A DNA stretch of 64,000 bases from Gemmatimonadota bacterium (GCA_022826685.1 JAJDUL010000035.1:1-64000), one strand, 5' to 3'. Counted from the stretch's first letter, positions 54,291 to 63,478 are shown. A program made the numbers and translations. The notes: a model not told the origin generated them from the letters alone.

Positions 54291-56219
54291 TCAGAATCCG
54301 AGCGACGCCGTCTCCCGCCTCACGTCGCCCGCCGCCGTCATCACCCCGGTCTCCGGATCGCGCCAGGTCACCGTGGGAGCGCCGGCCCGCCAGTTCCAGA
54401 GCCCCCATGAGCGCACGTCGTGGCCCATGGCGCGCAACGCGTCGGCCGTCTCCGCCGGGATCCGGTCCTCCATGTAGAGGACGGCGGGATTACGGTTCAC
54501 CTCGCTCCCGGTAGCAGGGAAGTTGTAGCTGCCGAAACGGGGCTGGTCGACGGCCTGCTCGGGGGACATCCCCCACACGGTCACATTCAGGAAGACCTGC
54601 AGGAGACACTGCATCTGCTGGTCGCCGCCCGGGGTGGAGAGCCCCATGAACGGTTCGCCATCCTTCATCACGAGAAGGGGCGAATTGGTGTTCCGCGGGC
54701 GCTTGCCGGGCGCCATCACATTGGCCAGGTCAGGGTCCAGGTTGAACTGGCCCATGCGGTTGCCCAGGCCGAATCCCCATCCCGGGATCATGGGAGTGAA
54801 GGTGTGGCCGTCGCTCTCGGTGAGGGAGAACATGTTGCCCTCGTCGTCCATCACATTCAGGGAGGACGTGTCGAAGGAGTGAGCCTCCGAGTCCTCCGCG
54901 TCGGCCCCCGGGAGGTTCTGCACAGCGCCTGTGGGTCGACCTCCCGCCGCCTCGAAGCTCGCAGGCGCGCCCTCCGCCACTGCCGCCATCCGTGCCGGAT
55001 CGCCCCACGGAGGCATGTCCTGGAACGCGCGATTCTCGTCGATGAGCCCGATGCGCTCGCGCGCGTACGCCTTCCCGTACAATCCCTCCGGAGCGGGCGC
55101 GAAATCCGGATCCCCGACGTACCTGTGGGCGTCCGCCATGGCGAGGTCGATCACCTGTGAGACGAGGTGGATGTACTCCGGCGTGTTGTAGCCGAGGGCG
55201 CGCAGATCGTAGTTCTCCAGCATGTTCAGCATCAGGATGATGCGCGGCCCCTGACTCCATCCGTCGCCGGTGTGGACATCGTAGCCGTTGAAGCGGGTCC
55301 CCAGCGGCTCCTCCCACCGACTCTCGTATCCCGCCATGTCCTCGTACCGGACGATGCCGTCGTGCTCCCGGAAGAAGCGGTCCACAGCGCGCGCGGGGTC
55401 CCCCCGGTAGAAGGCGTCCCGCGCGGCACGGATCCCGTCGGAACGGCTTCCTCCCGCCGCCAGCGCCTGCCGCTCGGCCTCCATCATGTAGCGGATGAGC
55501 CGCCCCAGGTCGGCGTTCACCATGAGATCGCCCAGCCGCTGCTCGCCGACCCCGTTGGGGAACCAGAAGTCGCGATTGTAGGGAAAGGCGAGGATCCCCT
55601 CCGTCTGATCCCCGATCATCCACTTCTGCATCTTGTAGAGGTGATAGCCCTCCTCGGCGATGCGCAGCGTGGGCTGCGCGGCCGCGCCGAAACCGAGGGT
55701 GCCGAAGCGGTCGAGAGCGGCGAGCCAGACGTCCACGTCCGCGGGAATCAGCGCGTTGTTGATGGGCGACTTGCCGTGTTCGAGGAAGTAGTCGAGGGTG
55801 GCGAGCGCGGGTGAGGTCCCCGCCCCGACCCGGGTGATCACGCGGTCCTCGGCCGCGACGTAGAGGATGAGCGGCGCAACCCCGGTCCATCCCGCGTAGT
55901 CCATCTTGAGCGCCTTGAGCGCCATCCCAGCGGTCACCCCGGCATCGAAGGCGTTGCCTCCGGCCCTGAGTACGTCGTAACCGGCCTGCGTGGCGAGATA
56001 GTGCCCGGAGGAGATCACCCCGTGCGTGCCCATGACGCGCGGCCGCATCGCCTCGACGTTGCCGGCGTCGTGGACGGCGCCGTGACTCCGGAACGGAGCG
56101 ATGGTGGTGAAGACGCCTTCCCCGGCGGCTGCGGATTCCTCCGGGGCGTCCATCCCCGGACCGCACGACGCGACGAGTGCCAGAGCTGCGACCGCGACCA
56201 TACGTCCGAAAGGCTTCAT
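54291..56219 (-). CDS. gamma-glutamyltransferase lipoprotein
   Basis: Predicted 642-residue N-terminal nucleophile hydrolase of the gamma-glutamyltranspeptidase family, handling glutathione or gamma-glutamyl peptides in the periplasm. The N-terminus MKPFGRMVAVAALALVASC is a lipobox signal. The large-subunit end and autocleavage site is around HSFDTSSLNVMDDEGNMFSLT, where the second subunit would begin at Thr (DTSSLN). MAPGKRPRNTNSPLLV, GLSTPGGDQQMQCLLQVFLN and DQPRFGSYNFP are family segments. AGGAGG precedes ATG 56219. Confidence 0.92.
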   Translation of the reverse strand: MKPFGRMVAVAALALVASCGPGMDAPEESAAAGEGVFTTIAPFRSHGAVHDAGNVEAMRPRVMGTHGVISSGHYLATQAGYDVLRAGGNAFDAGVTAGMALKALKMDYAGWTGVAPLILYVAAEDRVITRVGAGTSPALATLDYFLEHGKSPINNALIPADVDVWLAALDRFGTLGFGAAAQPTLRIAEEGYHLYKMQKWMIGDQTEGILAFPYNRDFWFPNGVGEQRLGDLMVNADLGRLIRYMMEAERQALAAGGSRSDGIRAARDAFYRGDPARAVDRFFREHDGIVRYEDMAGYESRWEEPLGTRFNGYDVHTGDGWSQGPRIILMLNMLENYDLRALGYNTPEYIHLVSQVIDLAMADAHRYVGDPDFAPAPEGLYGKAYARERIGLIDENRAFQDMPPWGDPARMAAVAEGAPASFEAAGGRPTGAVQNLPGADAEDSEAHSFDTSSLNVMDDEGNMFSLTESDGHTFTPMIPGWGFGLGNRMGQFNLDPDLANVMAPGKRPRNTNSPLLVMKDGEPFMGLSTPGGDQQMQCLLQVFLNVTVWGMSPEQAVDQPRFGSYNFPATGSEVNRNPAVLYMEDRIPAETADALRAMGHDVRSWGLWNWRAGAPTVTWRDPETGVMTAAGDVRRETASLGF

Positions 56220-56307
56220 CGCGCCATCCTCCTGTATCCGCTCGCTTCCCACAATCCTGAAGCTACTCCCGCGGATCGCCCCGGCAACGCCGCGTTCCCG
56301 CGGGACG

Positions 56308-57060
56308 TCAGACCGCGGCGAGCGCCTCCAGCGCGTCCAGGGCGTCGGCCCGGCCTCGCGCGTCCGGGAAGAGTTCGAGCGCGAGGGCGACCATGCCGGT
56401 CGCGTTCGCCACGGCGAAGCTGATCCCGTTGAGGTTGCGCGTCGGCGGGACGCCCGGGATCGGCCGCGGGTAGCCCGACGCATACAGGACGCGCCGCCCA
56501 TCGCGGCGGCCGAGGCGGATCCGGTGCCGCGGCAGGTCCCAGTCGAGGCACACGCCGAGCGCGCCGGGGAGGCTGCCCGGGAACTGACGCTGTCCCTCGT
56601 GCGAATAGGCCGCGATGACGAGCGTTCCGGCCCGCGCGGCGCGTTCGACCGCGGGCTGCAGCTGTTCGATGCGGCTCTGCCGCGGCGTCCCGAGGCTCAG
56701 ATTGGCCAGCCGGCAGCCTCGCTCCCCGGCCCAGTCGATCGCCTTCGCCAGCGTCCGGGCGCTCGTCGCGAGCTCATCGTGAAAGACGCGGGCGACGTGG
56801 ACCCGCGCGCCCGGCGCCTTCTCCTGGATGGCCGCGGTGACGGCGGTCCCGTGGCCCAGCCGGTCGGTCAGGTCGTCGTGCTCGCGCCCGTCGGGAGTAA
56901 ACGCAATGCCGCCTGCCAGGAGCCCCAGATGCGGATGGCCCGGATGCGCCCCGCTGTCGATGACCGCGATCGAGACGCCCCGGCCGGTTCGGCTCCAAAG
57001 CGGTTCCGCGCGCATCCGTAGGGATGGCGCCATGGGCGGTCCCGCCGCCGCCGGCGTCAC
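56308..57060 (-). CDS. qhpE: QhpE-like subtilisin-family protease
   Basis: Predicted 250-residue intracellular serine protease of the S8 family with no signal peptide. The catalytic triad is Asp35 (IAVIDSGAHP), His70 (RLGHGTAVTA) and Ser214 (NGISFAVANATG). In characterised QHNDH systems, the QhpE subtilisin-like protease removes the leader of the gamma subunit after cross-linking. Its place in this cluster and its cytoplasmic form fit that job. GTG 57060 overlaps the exporter stop (GTGA). It is the last gene of the cluster seen here. Confidence 0.87.
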   Translation of the reverse strand: MTPAAAGPPMAPSLRMRAEPLWSRTGRGVSIAVIDSGAHPGHPHLGLLAGGIAFTPDGREHDDLTDRLGHGTAVTAAIQEKAPGARVHVARVFHDELATSARTLAKAIDWAGERGCRLANLSLGTPRQSRIEQLQPAVERAARAGTLVIAAYSHEGQRQFPGSLPGALGVCLDWDLPRHRIRLGRRDGRRVLYASGYPRPIPGVPPTRNLNGISFAVANATGMVALALELFPDARGRADALDALEALAAV

Positions 57061-58775
57061 CCGGCGAACAGGGAGCGGAACGCACCCGGTCGACTGTCGA
57101 GCTCCGCCGGCCGGCCATCCTGCGCGACCCGCCCGTCGCGGAGCACCACCACGCGCTCCGCCCGCCGCGCGAGCTCCGGGCGATGTGTGATGAGCACCGT
57201 AGTCCGTCCCCGCATCAGCGCTGCATAGCCCTCAAGCACCTGCGCCTCCGAGGCCGGGTCCAGCGCCCCCGTCGCCTCGTCGAACACGAGCACGGCGGGA
57301 TCGGCCAGGAAGGCCCTGGCCACGGCCACGCGCTGTCGCTCGCCGGCGGAGAGCTGCCGTCCCCGCTCCCCGACGACCGTCTCGGCCCCCTCCGGAAGCG
57401 ACGCGAGCAGCCCGTCGAGCGCGGCGGCCGCGAGCGCCCCGCCGACCTCCAGATCCGTGGCGTCGGGCTTGGCGTACCGTACGTTCTCGGCGATCGATGC
57501 GTGGAAGATGAACGGATCCTGCTCCACCACGGCGACGTTCCGGCGCACGTCTCCCAGCGCGAGCGTAGTCAGGTCCCGTCCGTCGAGCAGCACCCTCCCG
57601 CCATCGGGGTCGAGCTGGCGCGAGAGCAGATCCGCGATCGTCGACTTCCCGCTCCCGCTCGCGCCGACGAGCGCGACGACCTGCCCGGCGGGCACCTCCA
57701 GCGACACGCCTTCCAGCACCTCGCCTCCACGCCCGAAGCCGAGCCTCACGTCCTCGAGAACCAGGGCCCCCGCCGCCCTCGCCAGCCGCTCCGCCCCCTC
57801 CGCCTCCGCGACCTCCAATGGCGTGTCGAAGAGTTCATGGACGCGGACGAGCGACGCCCGCGCGCTCGCGAGGTTCGCGTACAGCCCCATCAGCGCCTGC
57901 ACGGGAAAGAGGAGCCGCATCTGGTACGCCATGAACGCGACGAACGTCCCCAGCGTCGTCGCCTCCGTGATGACCCGGTAGCCCCCGTACAGAAAGACGG
58001 CGGCCGTCCCCGTCTGCAGGAGGACCCCCGGCAGGCCTCCCGCCAGGTACGTGAACCATCGCATCGACATCAGGGCCCGCACGAATCGGTCGTTGTGGCG
58101 CCCGAACCGTTCCGCCTCCCGTTCCTGCGCGTTGGAGGCCACGACCGTCCGCACCCCCTGCAGGGTCTCGATGAGGAAGCTCCCGATGTCCGCGCTCCGC
58201 TCCCGCAGTTGCGTCACGCGCCCCTCGAGCCGGTTCCGGTACCTCACCAGCGCCCAGAGACTCGGCGGAAGCGCGATGAGACCCGCCAGGAAGAGCCGCG
58301 CATCGAGATAGACGAGCATCCCCACGGTCCCGATGAGGAAGAGCACGTTCCCGAACAGCCCGAGCGCCGCGTCCGCCGTCACCCGCTGGATCTCGCCGAT
58401 GTCGCTGTTGATGCGCGAGACAATGTCCCCGAACGGCGTCCGCGCGTAGAACCGCGGCGAGAGCCTCTGAAGGTGGCGGTAGAGCGCGAGCCGCATGTCG
58501 AAGAGGATGCCGGCCGACACCCGCGTGTACCGCATCCCGCTCGCGACGTTCGCCCCGAACCCGAGGATGGTGATCGCAATGAAGAGGGCGACGATCCTGA
58601 GCAGGAGAGGGAAGTCCTGTCCCAGGATCGCATCGTCGATCATCGACTTCGACAGGTAGGGAAGGGCGAGCCCGAGGGCGGTCCCCGCCGTGGAAAGGAG
58701 GACCACGGGAAGCAAAGCCCCCGCGTACGGTCGAACGTAGGCGAGGGCTCGGCGAAGGTGCGGGTCCCGGATCAT
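57057..58775 (-). CDS. qhpF: QhpF-like ABC exporter (fused membrane and ATPase domains)
   Basis: Predicted 572-residue half-transporter. The N-terminal half has six transmembrane helices (PYAGALLPVVLLSTAGTALG and others, and FLIETLQGVRTVVASNAQER). The C-terminal ATPase has Walker A GASGSGKST, the signature-like LSAGERQRVAVARAFLADP and Walker B VLVFDEATGALD. It has no N-terminal peptidase domain, so leader cleavage must be done by the separate QhpE protease. In QHNDH systems it exports the gamma subunit to the periplasm. It begins 15 nt after the beta-subunit gene and overlaps qhpE by 4 nt. Confidence 0.9.
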   Translation of the reverse strand: MIRDPHLRRALAYVRPYAGALLPVVLLSTAGTALGLALPYLSKSMIDDAILGQDFPLLLRIVALFIAITILGFGANVASGMRYTRVSAGILFDMRLALYRHLQRLSPRFYARTPFGDIVSRINSDIGEIQRVTADAALGLFGNVLFLIGTVGMLVYLDARLFLAGLIALPPSLWALVRYRNRLEGRVTQLRERSADIGSFLIETLQGVRTVVASNAQEREAERFGRHNDRFVRALMSMRWFTYLAGGLPGVLLQTGTAAVFLYGGYRVITEATTLGTFVAFMAYQMRLLFPVQALMGLYANLASARASLVRVHELFDTPLEVAEAEGAERLARAAGALVLEDVRLGFGRGGEVLEGVSLEVPAGQVVALVGASGSGKSTIADLLSRQLDPDGGRVLLDGRDLTTLALGDVRRNVAVVEQDPFIFHASIAENVRYAKPDATDLEVGGALAAAALDGLLASLPEGAETVVGERGRQLSAGERQRVAVARAFLADPAVLVFDEATGALDPASEAQVLEGYAALMRGRTTVLITHRPELARRAERVVVLRDGRVAQDGRPAELDSRPGAFRSLFAG

Positions 58776-58790
58776 CCGGACCTCACGGGA

Positions 58791-59888
58791 TCAGCCCGGA
58801 TCGGGTACCACGACGACGCTCGTCATGTCCGCGTCCAGCGTGACCGTGCGCAGGAACTCGAACGTCTCCTCGTCGTAGATGTCGATCGTGCTGCCGGCGT
58901 TGTAAATGTAGAGTTTCGTGCCGTCGGCGCTCGGCATCAGCGCCATCCGCGGCCGCCCCGCGAAGGGGACGCGCCCGGCGACCCGCCGGCCCTGAAGATC
59001 GAACTTCCACATCTCGTAGTGCCCGATCTCGGACTTGAGCCCGTATCCCTTCGTCCCGTCCGGGGAGAGCACGAACGACACCCCCTCGCTCGGGCCGATG
59101 GGGTGGAACTCCACGTCCTGCCCGGCCAGGTCCACGGTCGCGATGCCCATGAGACGGCGGTTCTGCAGCGGATCCGTCATGCGGAAGAGGCCCGTGTATA
59201 TGCCGTCCTCCTCCTGGTAGGGACTCTGGCCGAAGGGGAGCCTCATCTCGCCGAGTCCCGGCTCCAGCGGTTCCGAGATATCCCAGCGGTCCACCTCCTC
59301 GAAGGTCTCCGAGTCGAGCGCGACGAGGTCTTCCGAGAACATGTACAGGAGGTCGCCGTCCGGGGAGAAACGGAAGTTGGCGAACCGCCCCGGCTCCTCG
59401 TCGGGCCACGGGATGGTATCGGTCACCTCGTACGTGTCGAGGTCGAAACGAAGGATGGTCGGCTCGCCGATCTCGTACCGGTCCGCCAGCTTCGTGCGGC
59501 TCTGCACGAACATCGCCATCCATTCCTGGTCGGGGTGGACCTGGAAGGAACGGATCCACGTCCGGGTCGCGCCCTCGCTCAGCGTGAACTCTCCGACGGA
59601 CTCCTTGGAGGGGAGCGCGATGATCTCGATCGTCTCGAAGAACGGATCCATCACATAGAGCCGCGATCGATCCTCGGAGACGTCGAGACGAAGGGAGATC
59701 GGACGCTTGACCGGGATTCGGTCCACGACTTCCTCGGTGGCCTCATCCCAGACGAGGACTTCATTGCTGTAGTTGCCCATGTACCAGTGGGCGTTGCGGC
59801 CATTCCCCTGCGCCTCGAGCGTCCGCACCCCGCCCAGGGCGCAGGCGAACGCGACCACCGCGACGACGCACCGCATTCGTCGGCTCAC
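58791..59888 (-). CDS. qhpB: quinohemoprotein amine dehydrogenase beta subunit
   Basis: Predicted 365-residue periplasmic seven-bladed beta-propeller. It has a signal peptide (MSRRMRCVVAVVAFACALGG to about LEAQ). Propeller blades are seen in EVLVWDEATEEVVDRIP, SLRLDVSEDRSRLYVMDPF, RFANFRFSPDGDLLYMFSED and ADGTKLYIYNAGSTIDIYD. GTG 59888 overlaps the gamma-subunit stop (GTGA). In the known complex the beta propeller packs with the heme-carrying alpha and the cross-linked gamma subunit. The assignment rests on gene order plus propeller form. Confidence 0.9.
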   Translation of the reverse strand: MSRRMRCVVAVVAFACALGGVRTLEAQGNGRNAHWYMGNYSNEVLVWDEATEEVVDRIPVKRPISLRLDVSEDRSRLYVMDPFFETIEIIALPSKESVGEFTLSEGATRTWIRSFQVHPDQEWMAMFVQSRTKLADRYEIGEPTILRFDLDTYEVTDTIPWPDEEPGRFANFRFSPDGDLLYMFSEDLVALDSETFEEVDRWDISEPLEPGLGEMRLPFGQSPYQEEDGIYTGLFRMTDPLQNRRLMGIATVDLAGQDVEFHPIGPSEGVSFVLSPDGTKGYGLKSEIGHYEMWKFDLQGRRVAGRVPFAGRPRMALMPSADGTKLYIYNAGSTIDIYDEETFEFLRTVTLDADMTSVVVVPDPG

Positions 59889-60217
59889 GGGAAGACGAGG
59901 TCCAGCTTCCGCCAGTCCTTCTGCGCCGACGCGCACTGCGACGTCCAGTCCGGCGAGTGGTTGAGCTGATCGGGCACGTGCGCCGGCCAGAAGCAGGCGA
60001 GGTGGCAGTCGAACAGATCCCGTTCCACCGGCTGGCACAGCCCGGCCGTGCCGCCGGTCGAATCCACCTCCCAGCCGGGCGAGAACACGAGCGAGCAGCC
60101 CAGCGGGATGTGCGGCCCCTCCGGCCGGCTCTCGAGCCCCACGACGTCCAGCTCCTCGCGGGCCACTTGGGCCTCGATCCGGCCGGCCTTCTGGTTGATC
60201 GGCTTCAAGTGTTTCAC
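59885..60217 (-). CDS. qhpC: quinohemoprotein amine dehydrogenase gamma subunit (CTQ precursor)
   Basis: Predicted 110-residue precursor. The first 30-odd residues (MKHLKPINQKAGRIEAQVAR onward) form a leader absent from the mature subunit. The core reads LGCSLVFSPGWE, GLCQPVERD and DCHLACFWPAHVPDQL. By alignment with known gamma subunits, thioether links are Cys41-Glu50, Cys61-Asp67 and Cys75-Asp83. The cysteine tryptophylquinone cofactor comes from Cys71 and Trp77. All eight residues are present, plus an extra Cys95. GTG 60217 has GAGGGGGGA upstream. It is made and cross-linked in the cytoplasm by QhpD, exported by QhpF and trimmed by QhpE. Confidence 0.96.
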   Translation of the reverse strand: MKHLKPINQKAGRIEAQVAREELDVVGLESRPEGPHIPLGCSLVFSPGWEVDSTGGTAGLCQPVERDLFDCHLACFWPAHVPDQLNHSPDWTSQCASAQKDWRKLDLVFP

Positions 60218-60242
60218 GGCGTCCCCCCTCGCATGCGAAGGT

Positions 60243-60264
60243 CGGCCGGGCCCGCGCCCGGCCG
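60243..60264. promoter_or_regulatory. perfect GC hairpin between qhpD and qhpC
   Basis: CGGCCGGGC (60243-60251) and GCCCGGCCG (60256-60264) form a perfect 9-bp stem with a 4-base loop, sitting in the 49-nt gap between the radical SAM stop and the gamma-subunit ribosome binding site. There is no U-run, so it is unlikely to be a terminator. It could be a processing or stability hairpin that raises gamma-subunit mRNA over upstream genes (inference). Confidence 0.6.
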
Positions 60265-60266
60265 CG

Positions 60267-61706
60267 TCAATGGTCGAAGCGGGCCAGGTACTCCGGGTTC
60301 CGCTCCGACAACTCTCCGTAGATCTCCAGACACGTGTGCGTCCACGTCCGGACCCAGTTGCAGAAGTGCAGGTTGGGTGCCGTCGTCTCGCCGTGTCTCG
60401 TGTGCGCTTCGTGATAGCAGCCGCCCGAGCAGATGGGACGGGCCCAGCACGTATGGCAGTCCGTCTTGTTCTTGATGTGGTGATCCTCGAGGAAATCCTT
60501 CTGCCGCTCGCGGTCGATCCCGTCGGCGACGCTCCCGAAGCTGTGGTCGTTCGAGTAGGCGAAGCGGTGGCAGAGCGAGACGTCCCCCCCCGTCGTCACA
60601 CCCATCAGCCCGAGTCCGGCCCCGCACGGATACGCCTTGCTCACGCCCTTGTGGATCTCCTCCAGCGTGTCCTTCACGTTCGAGAAACCGTGGTGCCGGT
60701 TCTCGACCGCATGATCCAGCCAGTCGCGCGCCAACTCCCCGAACTGGCGCAGCATGCGGTCGTAGCCCTCGTCTTCGATCTCGTAGTCGCGTCCGGAGGA
60801 GGTCGTGACCGGGGCGAAGCCCACCTCCCAGAACCCCATTTCCTCCGTCAGGTGCTGGTAGATCCGGTGGATGTCGAGGTTCTCGCGGGTGAGCGTCACG
60901 CGCGCCCCGATCGGACGGGACTTGTGACGCTTGAGGAGTTCCTTGATCCGGGGCTTGACGGTCTCGTAGGAGCCCTTGCCGCTGTGGAAGACCCGCATGC
61001 GGTCCTGCATCTCCTTCGGTCCGTCGATGGAGACGGTCACGCCGATCTCGTTGTCCGCCAGCCACTCGATGATGTCGGGGCGGAGGAGCGTCGCGTTCGT
61101 CGTGAGACTGAACTCGATCCGCTTCTCCTCCTCCTCGGCGCGGCGGCGGGCGTAGGCCACCGTGTCCTGGAGCACGGGGAAGTTGAGCAGCGTCTCTCCC
61201 CCGAAGAAGGTGAGGTGCGCGACCTCGATCGGTCCCGACTCCTTGAGGAGGAATTCCACGCTCTCCCGCGCGGTCTCGTCCCCCATGAACTTCGGGTCGT
61301 CCGTGCAGGTCGTGTCGACGATCTTGTCTTCGCCGTACTCGTAGCAGTACGTGCACGCGAGATTGCATTTGTTCGTGACGTTCAGGACCATCGTCGTGAG
61401 CGGGAAACCGTCGGGCGGCAGGTCGTTCACGACCTGTTCGGCGGGAGCCCCCGCCTCCCCGATGGCGCGGATCTGCTGGAGTTCCAGCAACCCGTCGTGT
61501 ACGCGGTCGACGGGGTATCGGTCCGAGAGCGAGTTCACGACTTCGCCCGGCGCGCGGGGACCGTAGCTCAGCAGATCGAGGATCGCGGAGGACGCCGCAT
61601 CGATCCGGAAGATGCCGGCCGAGGGGACGAGATAGAGGAACCGCTCGCCCGACGCCTCGAAGGCGTGGAATTCGCGCAGCGCCAGTTGGCCGACGGGCTT
61701 GATCAC
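60267..61706 (-). CDS. qhpD: radical SAM/SPASM cross-linking enzyme QhpD
   Basis: Predicted 479-residue radical SAM enzyme that makes the intra-peptide thioether bonds in the gamma subunit. An N-terminal peptide-recognition-like region precedes the cluster motif C114-x3-C118-x2-C121 (NKCNLACTYC). The C-terminal SPASM domain contains many cysteines (YPCGAGLGLMGV, SLCHRF, DCHTCWARPICSGGCYHEA, HFCNWVR) that would bind two auxiliary 4Fe-4S clusters. GTG 61706 overlaps the alpha-subunit stop (GTGA). Its placement next to qhpC matches known QHNDH clusters, where QhpD acts before export. Confidence 0.95.
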   Translation of the reverse strand: MIKPVGQLALREFHAFEASGERFLYLVPSAGIFRIDAASSAILDLLSYGPRAPGEVVNSLSDRYPVDRVHDGLLELQQIRAIGEAGAPAEQVVNDLPPDGFPLTTMVLNVTNKCNLACTYCYEYGEDKIVDTTCTDDPKFMGDETARESVEFLLKESGPIEVAHLTFFGGETLLNFPVLQDTVAYARRRAEEEEKRIEFSLTTNATLLRPDIIEWLADNEIGVTVSIDGPKEMQDRMRVFHSGKGSYETVKPRIKELLKRHKSRPIGARVTLTRENLDIHRIYQHLTEEMGFWEVGFAPVTTSSGRDYEIEDEGYDRMLRQFGELARDWLDHAVENRHHGFSNVKDTLEEIHKGVSKAYPCGAGLGLMGVTTGGDVSLCHRFAYSNDHSFGSVADGIDRERQKDFLEDHHIKNKTDCHTCWARPICSGGCYHEAHTRHGETTAPNLHFCNWVRTWTHTCLEIYGELSERNPEYLARFDH

Positions 61707-63478
61707 GGCACCAGCCTCCCCGTTGGAACGCCCTGCCACGGATCGAACTTGAGATACAGCGGCACGGTGACGATGAGGTGGGCGCGGGCGCGGAGGTCGC
61801 CGGCGCCGGCGGGAGCCGCGTCGGAACCCGCATACGTCGCGACGACCCACACGTCGCCGATGTTGTTTCGGTTGCCGTCCCGGCTGGAGTTGGGACCGTC
61901 GATGGCGGGGGTGAAGATCCCGTCCGGCCCCAGCGCGCCGACGTACTGAATGTCGTCATCGTCGAAGGTGGCCGTGTACTCCTCCATGCTCCATCTCACC
62001 GGCACGCGCCCGAGACTCAGGTCGTCCTCCGTATTCGGCTCGCCGTCGGGGCCGTCGTCCCACCCGATCGCGTCGTACGCCTGATGGCCCTTCGGGAAGG
62101 CCGCGCCGCCGATCCGCGCCATGCCGGCGCGCGGCGTCACCTGGAGGCGGTCCACGCCGTCGTGGACCTGAATCGCGCCCGCCAGACTCACGCCGCCCAC
62201 GAAGAGGTCGCGTCCGCCGACCGCCGCATCGTCATCGACGGAGAGGCGAAGCGTGACCTGGCTCCCGTCGCCGCCCGTCGCGGACTCGACCCGGACGCCC
62301 GGCCCGAAATCGAAGTCCATCGCGTCGGGACTCGCCGGGAGGTTGGCGCCGTGGACCCGGAGGTCGGTGGACGAGGCACCCGTGCGGATCGCCTGGGGGT
62401 GTACGCCCGATATGACGGGGCCGCCGCTCGCGCGGGTGAGCTTCACGTCGGGGCCGAACTCGTCGTACGCGCCCGTGAACCAGCGGCCGGTCATCGCCTG
62501 CCATCCGCGGTCCACCGTCATGACTTCCCGCAACTCATCCGCTCCGCCGGGATTCGACCGTCCCCGCCACTGATAGCCGGTATAGACGATGGCCGTTCCG
62601 CTGCGACGCACCTCCTGCCCGGACTCCGCGTACGTGTACGTCGCGCGAGAGCGGAACTCATCGGGTCCGTCGCCGGCGGAGATCTCGACCGTGCCGAAGA
62701 TCTGACCCTTCCCGGGCTCGAAGCCCGCCAGCGCCCAGGTGCCGGCGAGGCGCGGCGAGCGCATGGAGGCCGACCAGGCGGACCATTCGGGCGTCTCGAG
62801 AGGGAAGGCCTCGGAGAGGTGGTCGATCGCCTCGTCCACCGGCTGGGGTCCGTCGCCGCCGTCCTGGAAGCCCTGGAAGTCGACGAGCGGGTAGAGGCCG
62901 CGGTGCGTCGCCATGAGGAGTTCCCACTCCTCGCGCGTGCGCCGCTGGGTGATGACGCGGCCCATGCTGTGGCACTGGATGCAGGTGTTCTCGACGTCGC
63001 GGTCCGCCTCGTAGACGTGTTCGATGAGGCGGCGCTCCACCTCGAAGCGGCCGGGCTCGAGTTCCTCCGGAGCGAGGCCCTGCCGGTTGGAGAGATAGCG
63101 CACAACCTCGCGCGCCTCGTCGGGACCGAGGGAGACATCGTTGAGCGCCATCATGCGGCGGACCGACGTCTGCCACCCTTCCGGCGTCTTCCGCTCGTAG
63201 GAGATCCGCGTCATCCGCCCTTCGTCATCGCGCTCGTGACAGCGCTGACAGCGACGGATGATGATCTCGTGGTCGATCGGATAGCCCTCGTCGTCGGCCT
63301 GAGCCGGGGCTCCAGCGGTGCCGCCGATCTGAACCGAAGGGAGGTCGGCGGGCGAGGGCGAGGGCGTTCCCGGGACCGGAGGAAGCGCGCGCGCGCCGAG
63401 AAAAACCAGCGCACCGACGGCCATTCCGGCCGCCGGCAGTCGGTCAAGTGCCCGTCGCGTAGTCGCTTCGCGTCTCAT
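61703..63478 (-). CDS. qhpA: quinohemoprotein amine dehydrogenase alpha subunit (diheme)
   Basis: Predicted 591-residue periplasmic diheme c subunit. A signal peptide (RLPAAGMAVGALVFLGARAL) precedes two CxxCH motifs, C77-x-x-C80-H81 (CQRCH) and C166-x-x-C169-H170 (CIQCH). The C-terminal two-thirds is beta-rich, consistent with the lipocalin-like and Ig-like domains of the family (for example YTYAESGQEVRRSGTAIVYTG). It carries electrons from the CTQ cofactor to a periplasmic acceptor. The ribosome binding site GGAGGATGA lies before ATG 63478. It heads the visible cluster. Confidence 0.94.
   Translation of the reverse strand: MRREATTRRALDRLPAAGMAVGALVFLGARALPPVPGTPSPSPADLPSVQIGGTAGAPAQADDEGYPIDHEIIIRRCQRCHERDDEGRMTRISYERKTPEGWQTSVRRMMALNDVSLGPDEAREVVRYLSNRQGLAPEELEPGRFEVERRLIEHVYEADRDVENTCIQCHSMGRVITQRRTREEWELLMATHRGLYPLVDFQGFQDGGDGPQPVDEAIDHLSEAFPLETPEWSAWSASMRSPRLAGTWALAGFEPGKGQIFGTVEISAGDGPDEFRSRATYTYAESGQEVRRSGTAIVYTGYQWRGRSNPGGADELREVMTVDRGWQAMTGRWFTGAYDEFGPDVKLTRASGGPVISGVHPQAIRTGASSTDLRVHGANLPASPDAMDFDFGPGVRVESATGGDGSQVTLRLSVDDDAAVGGRDLFVGGVSLAGAIQVHDGVDRLQVTPRAGMARIGGAAFPKGHQAYDAIGWDDGPDGEPNTEDDLSLGRVPVRWSMEEYTATFDDDDIQYVGALGPDGIFTPAIDGPNSSRDGNRNNIGDVWVVATYAGSDAAPAGAGDLRARAHLIVTVPLYLKFDPWQGVPTGRLVP

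Noticed and set aside
57024-59969. 981-residue open frame opposite the QHNDH genes
   Set aside because: It runs across several real genes on the other strand, and its composition is Arg/His/Glu-rich and repetitive.
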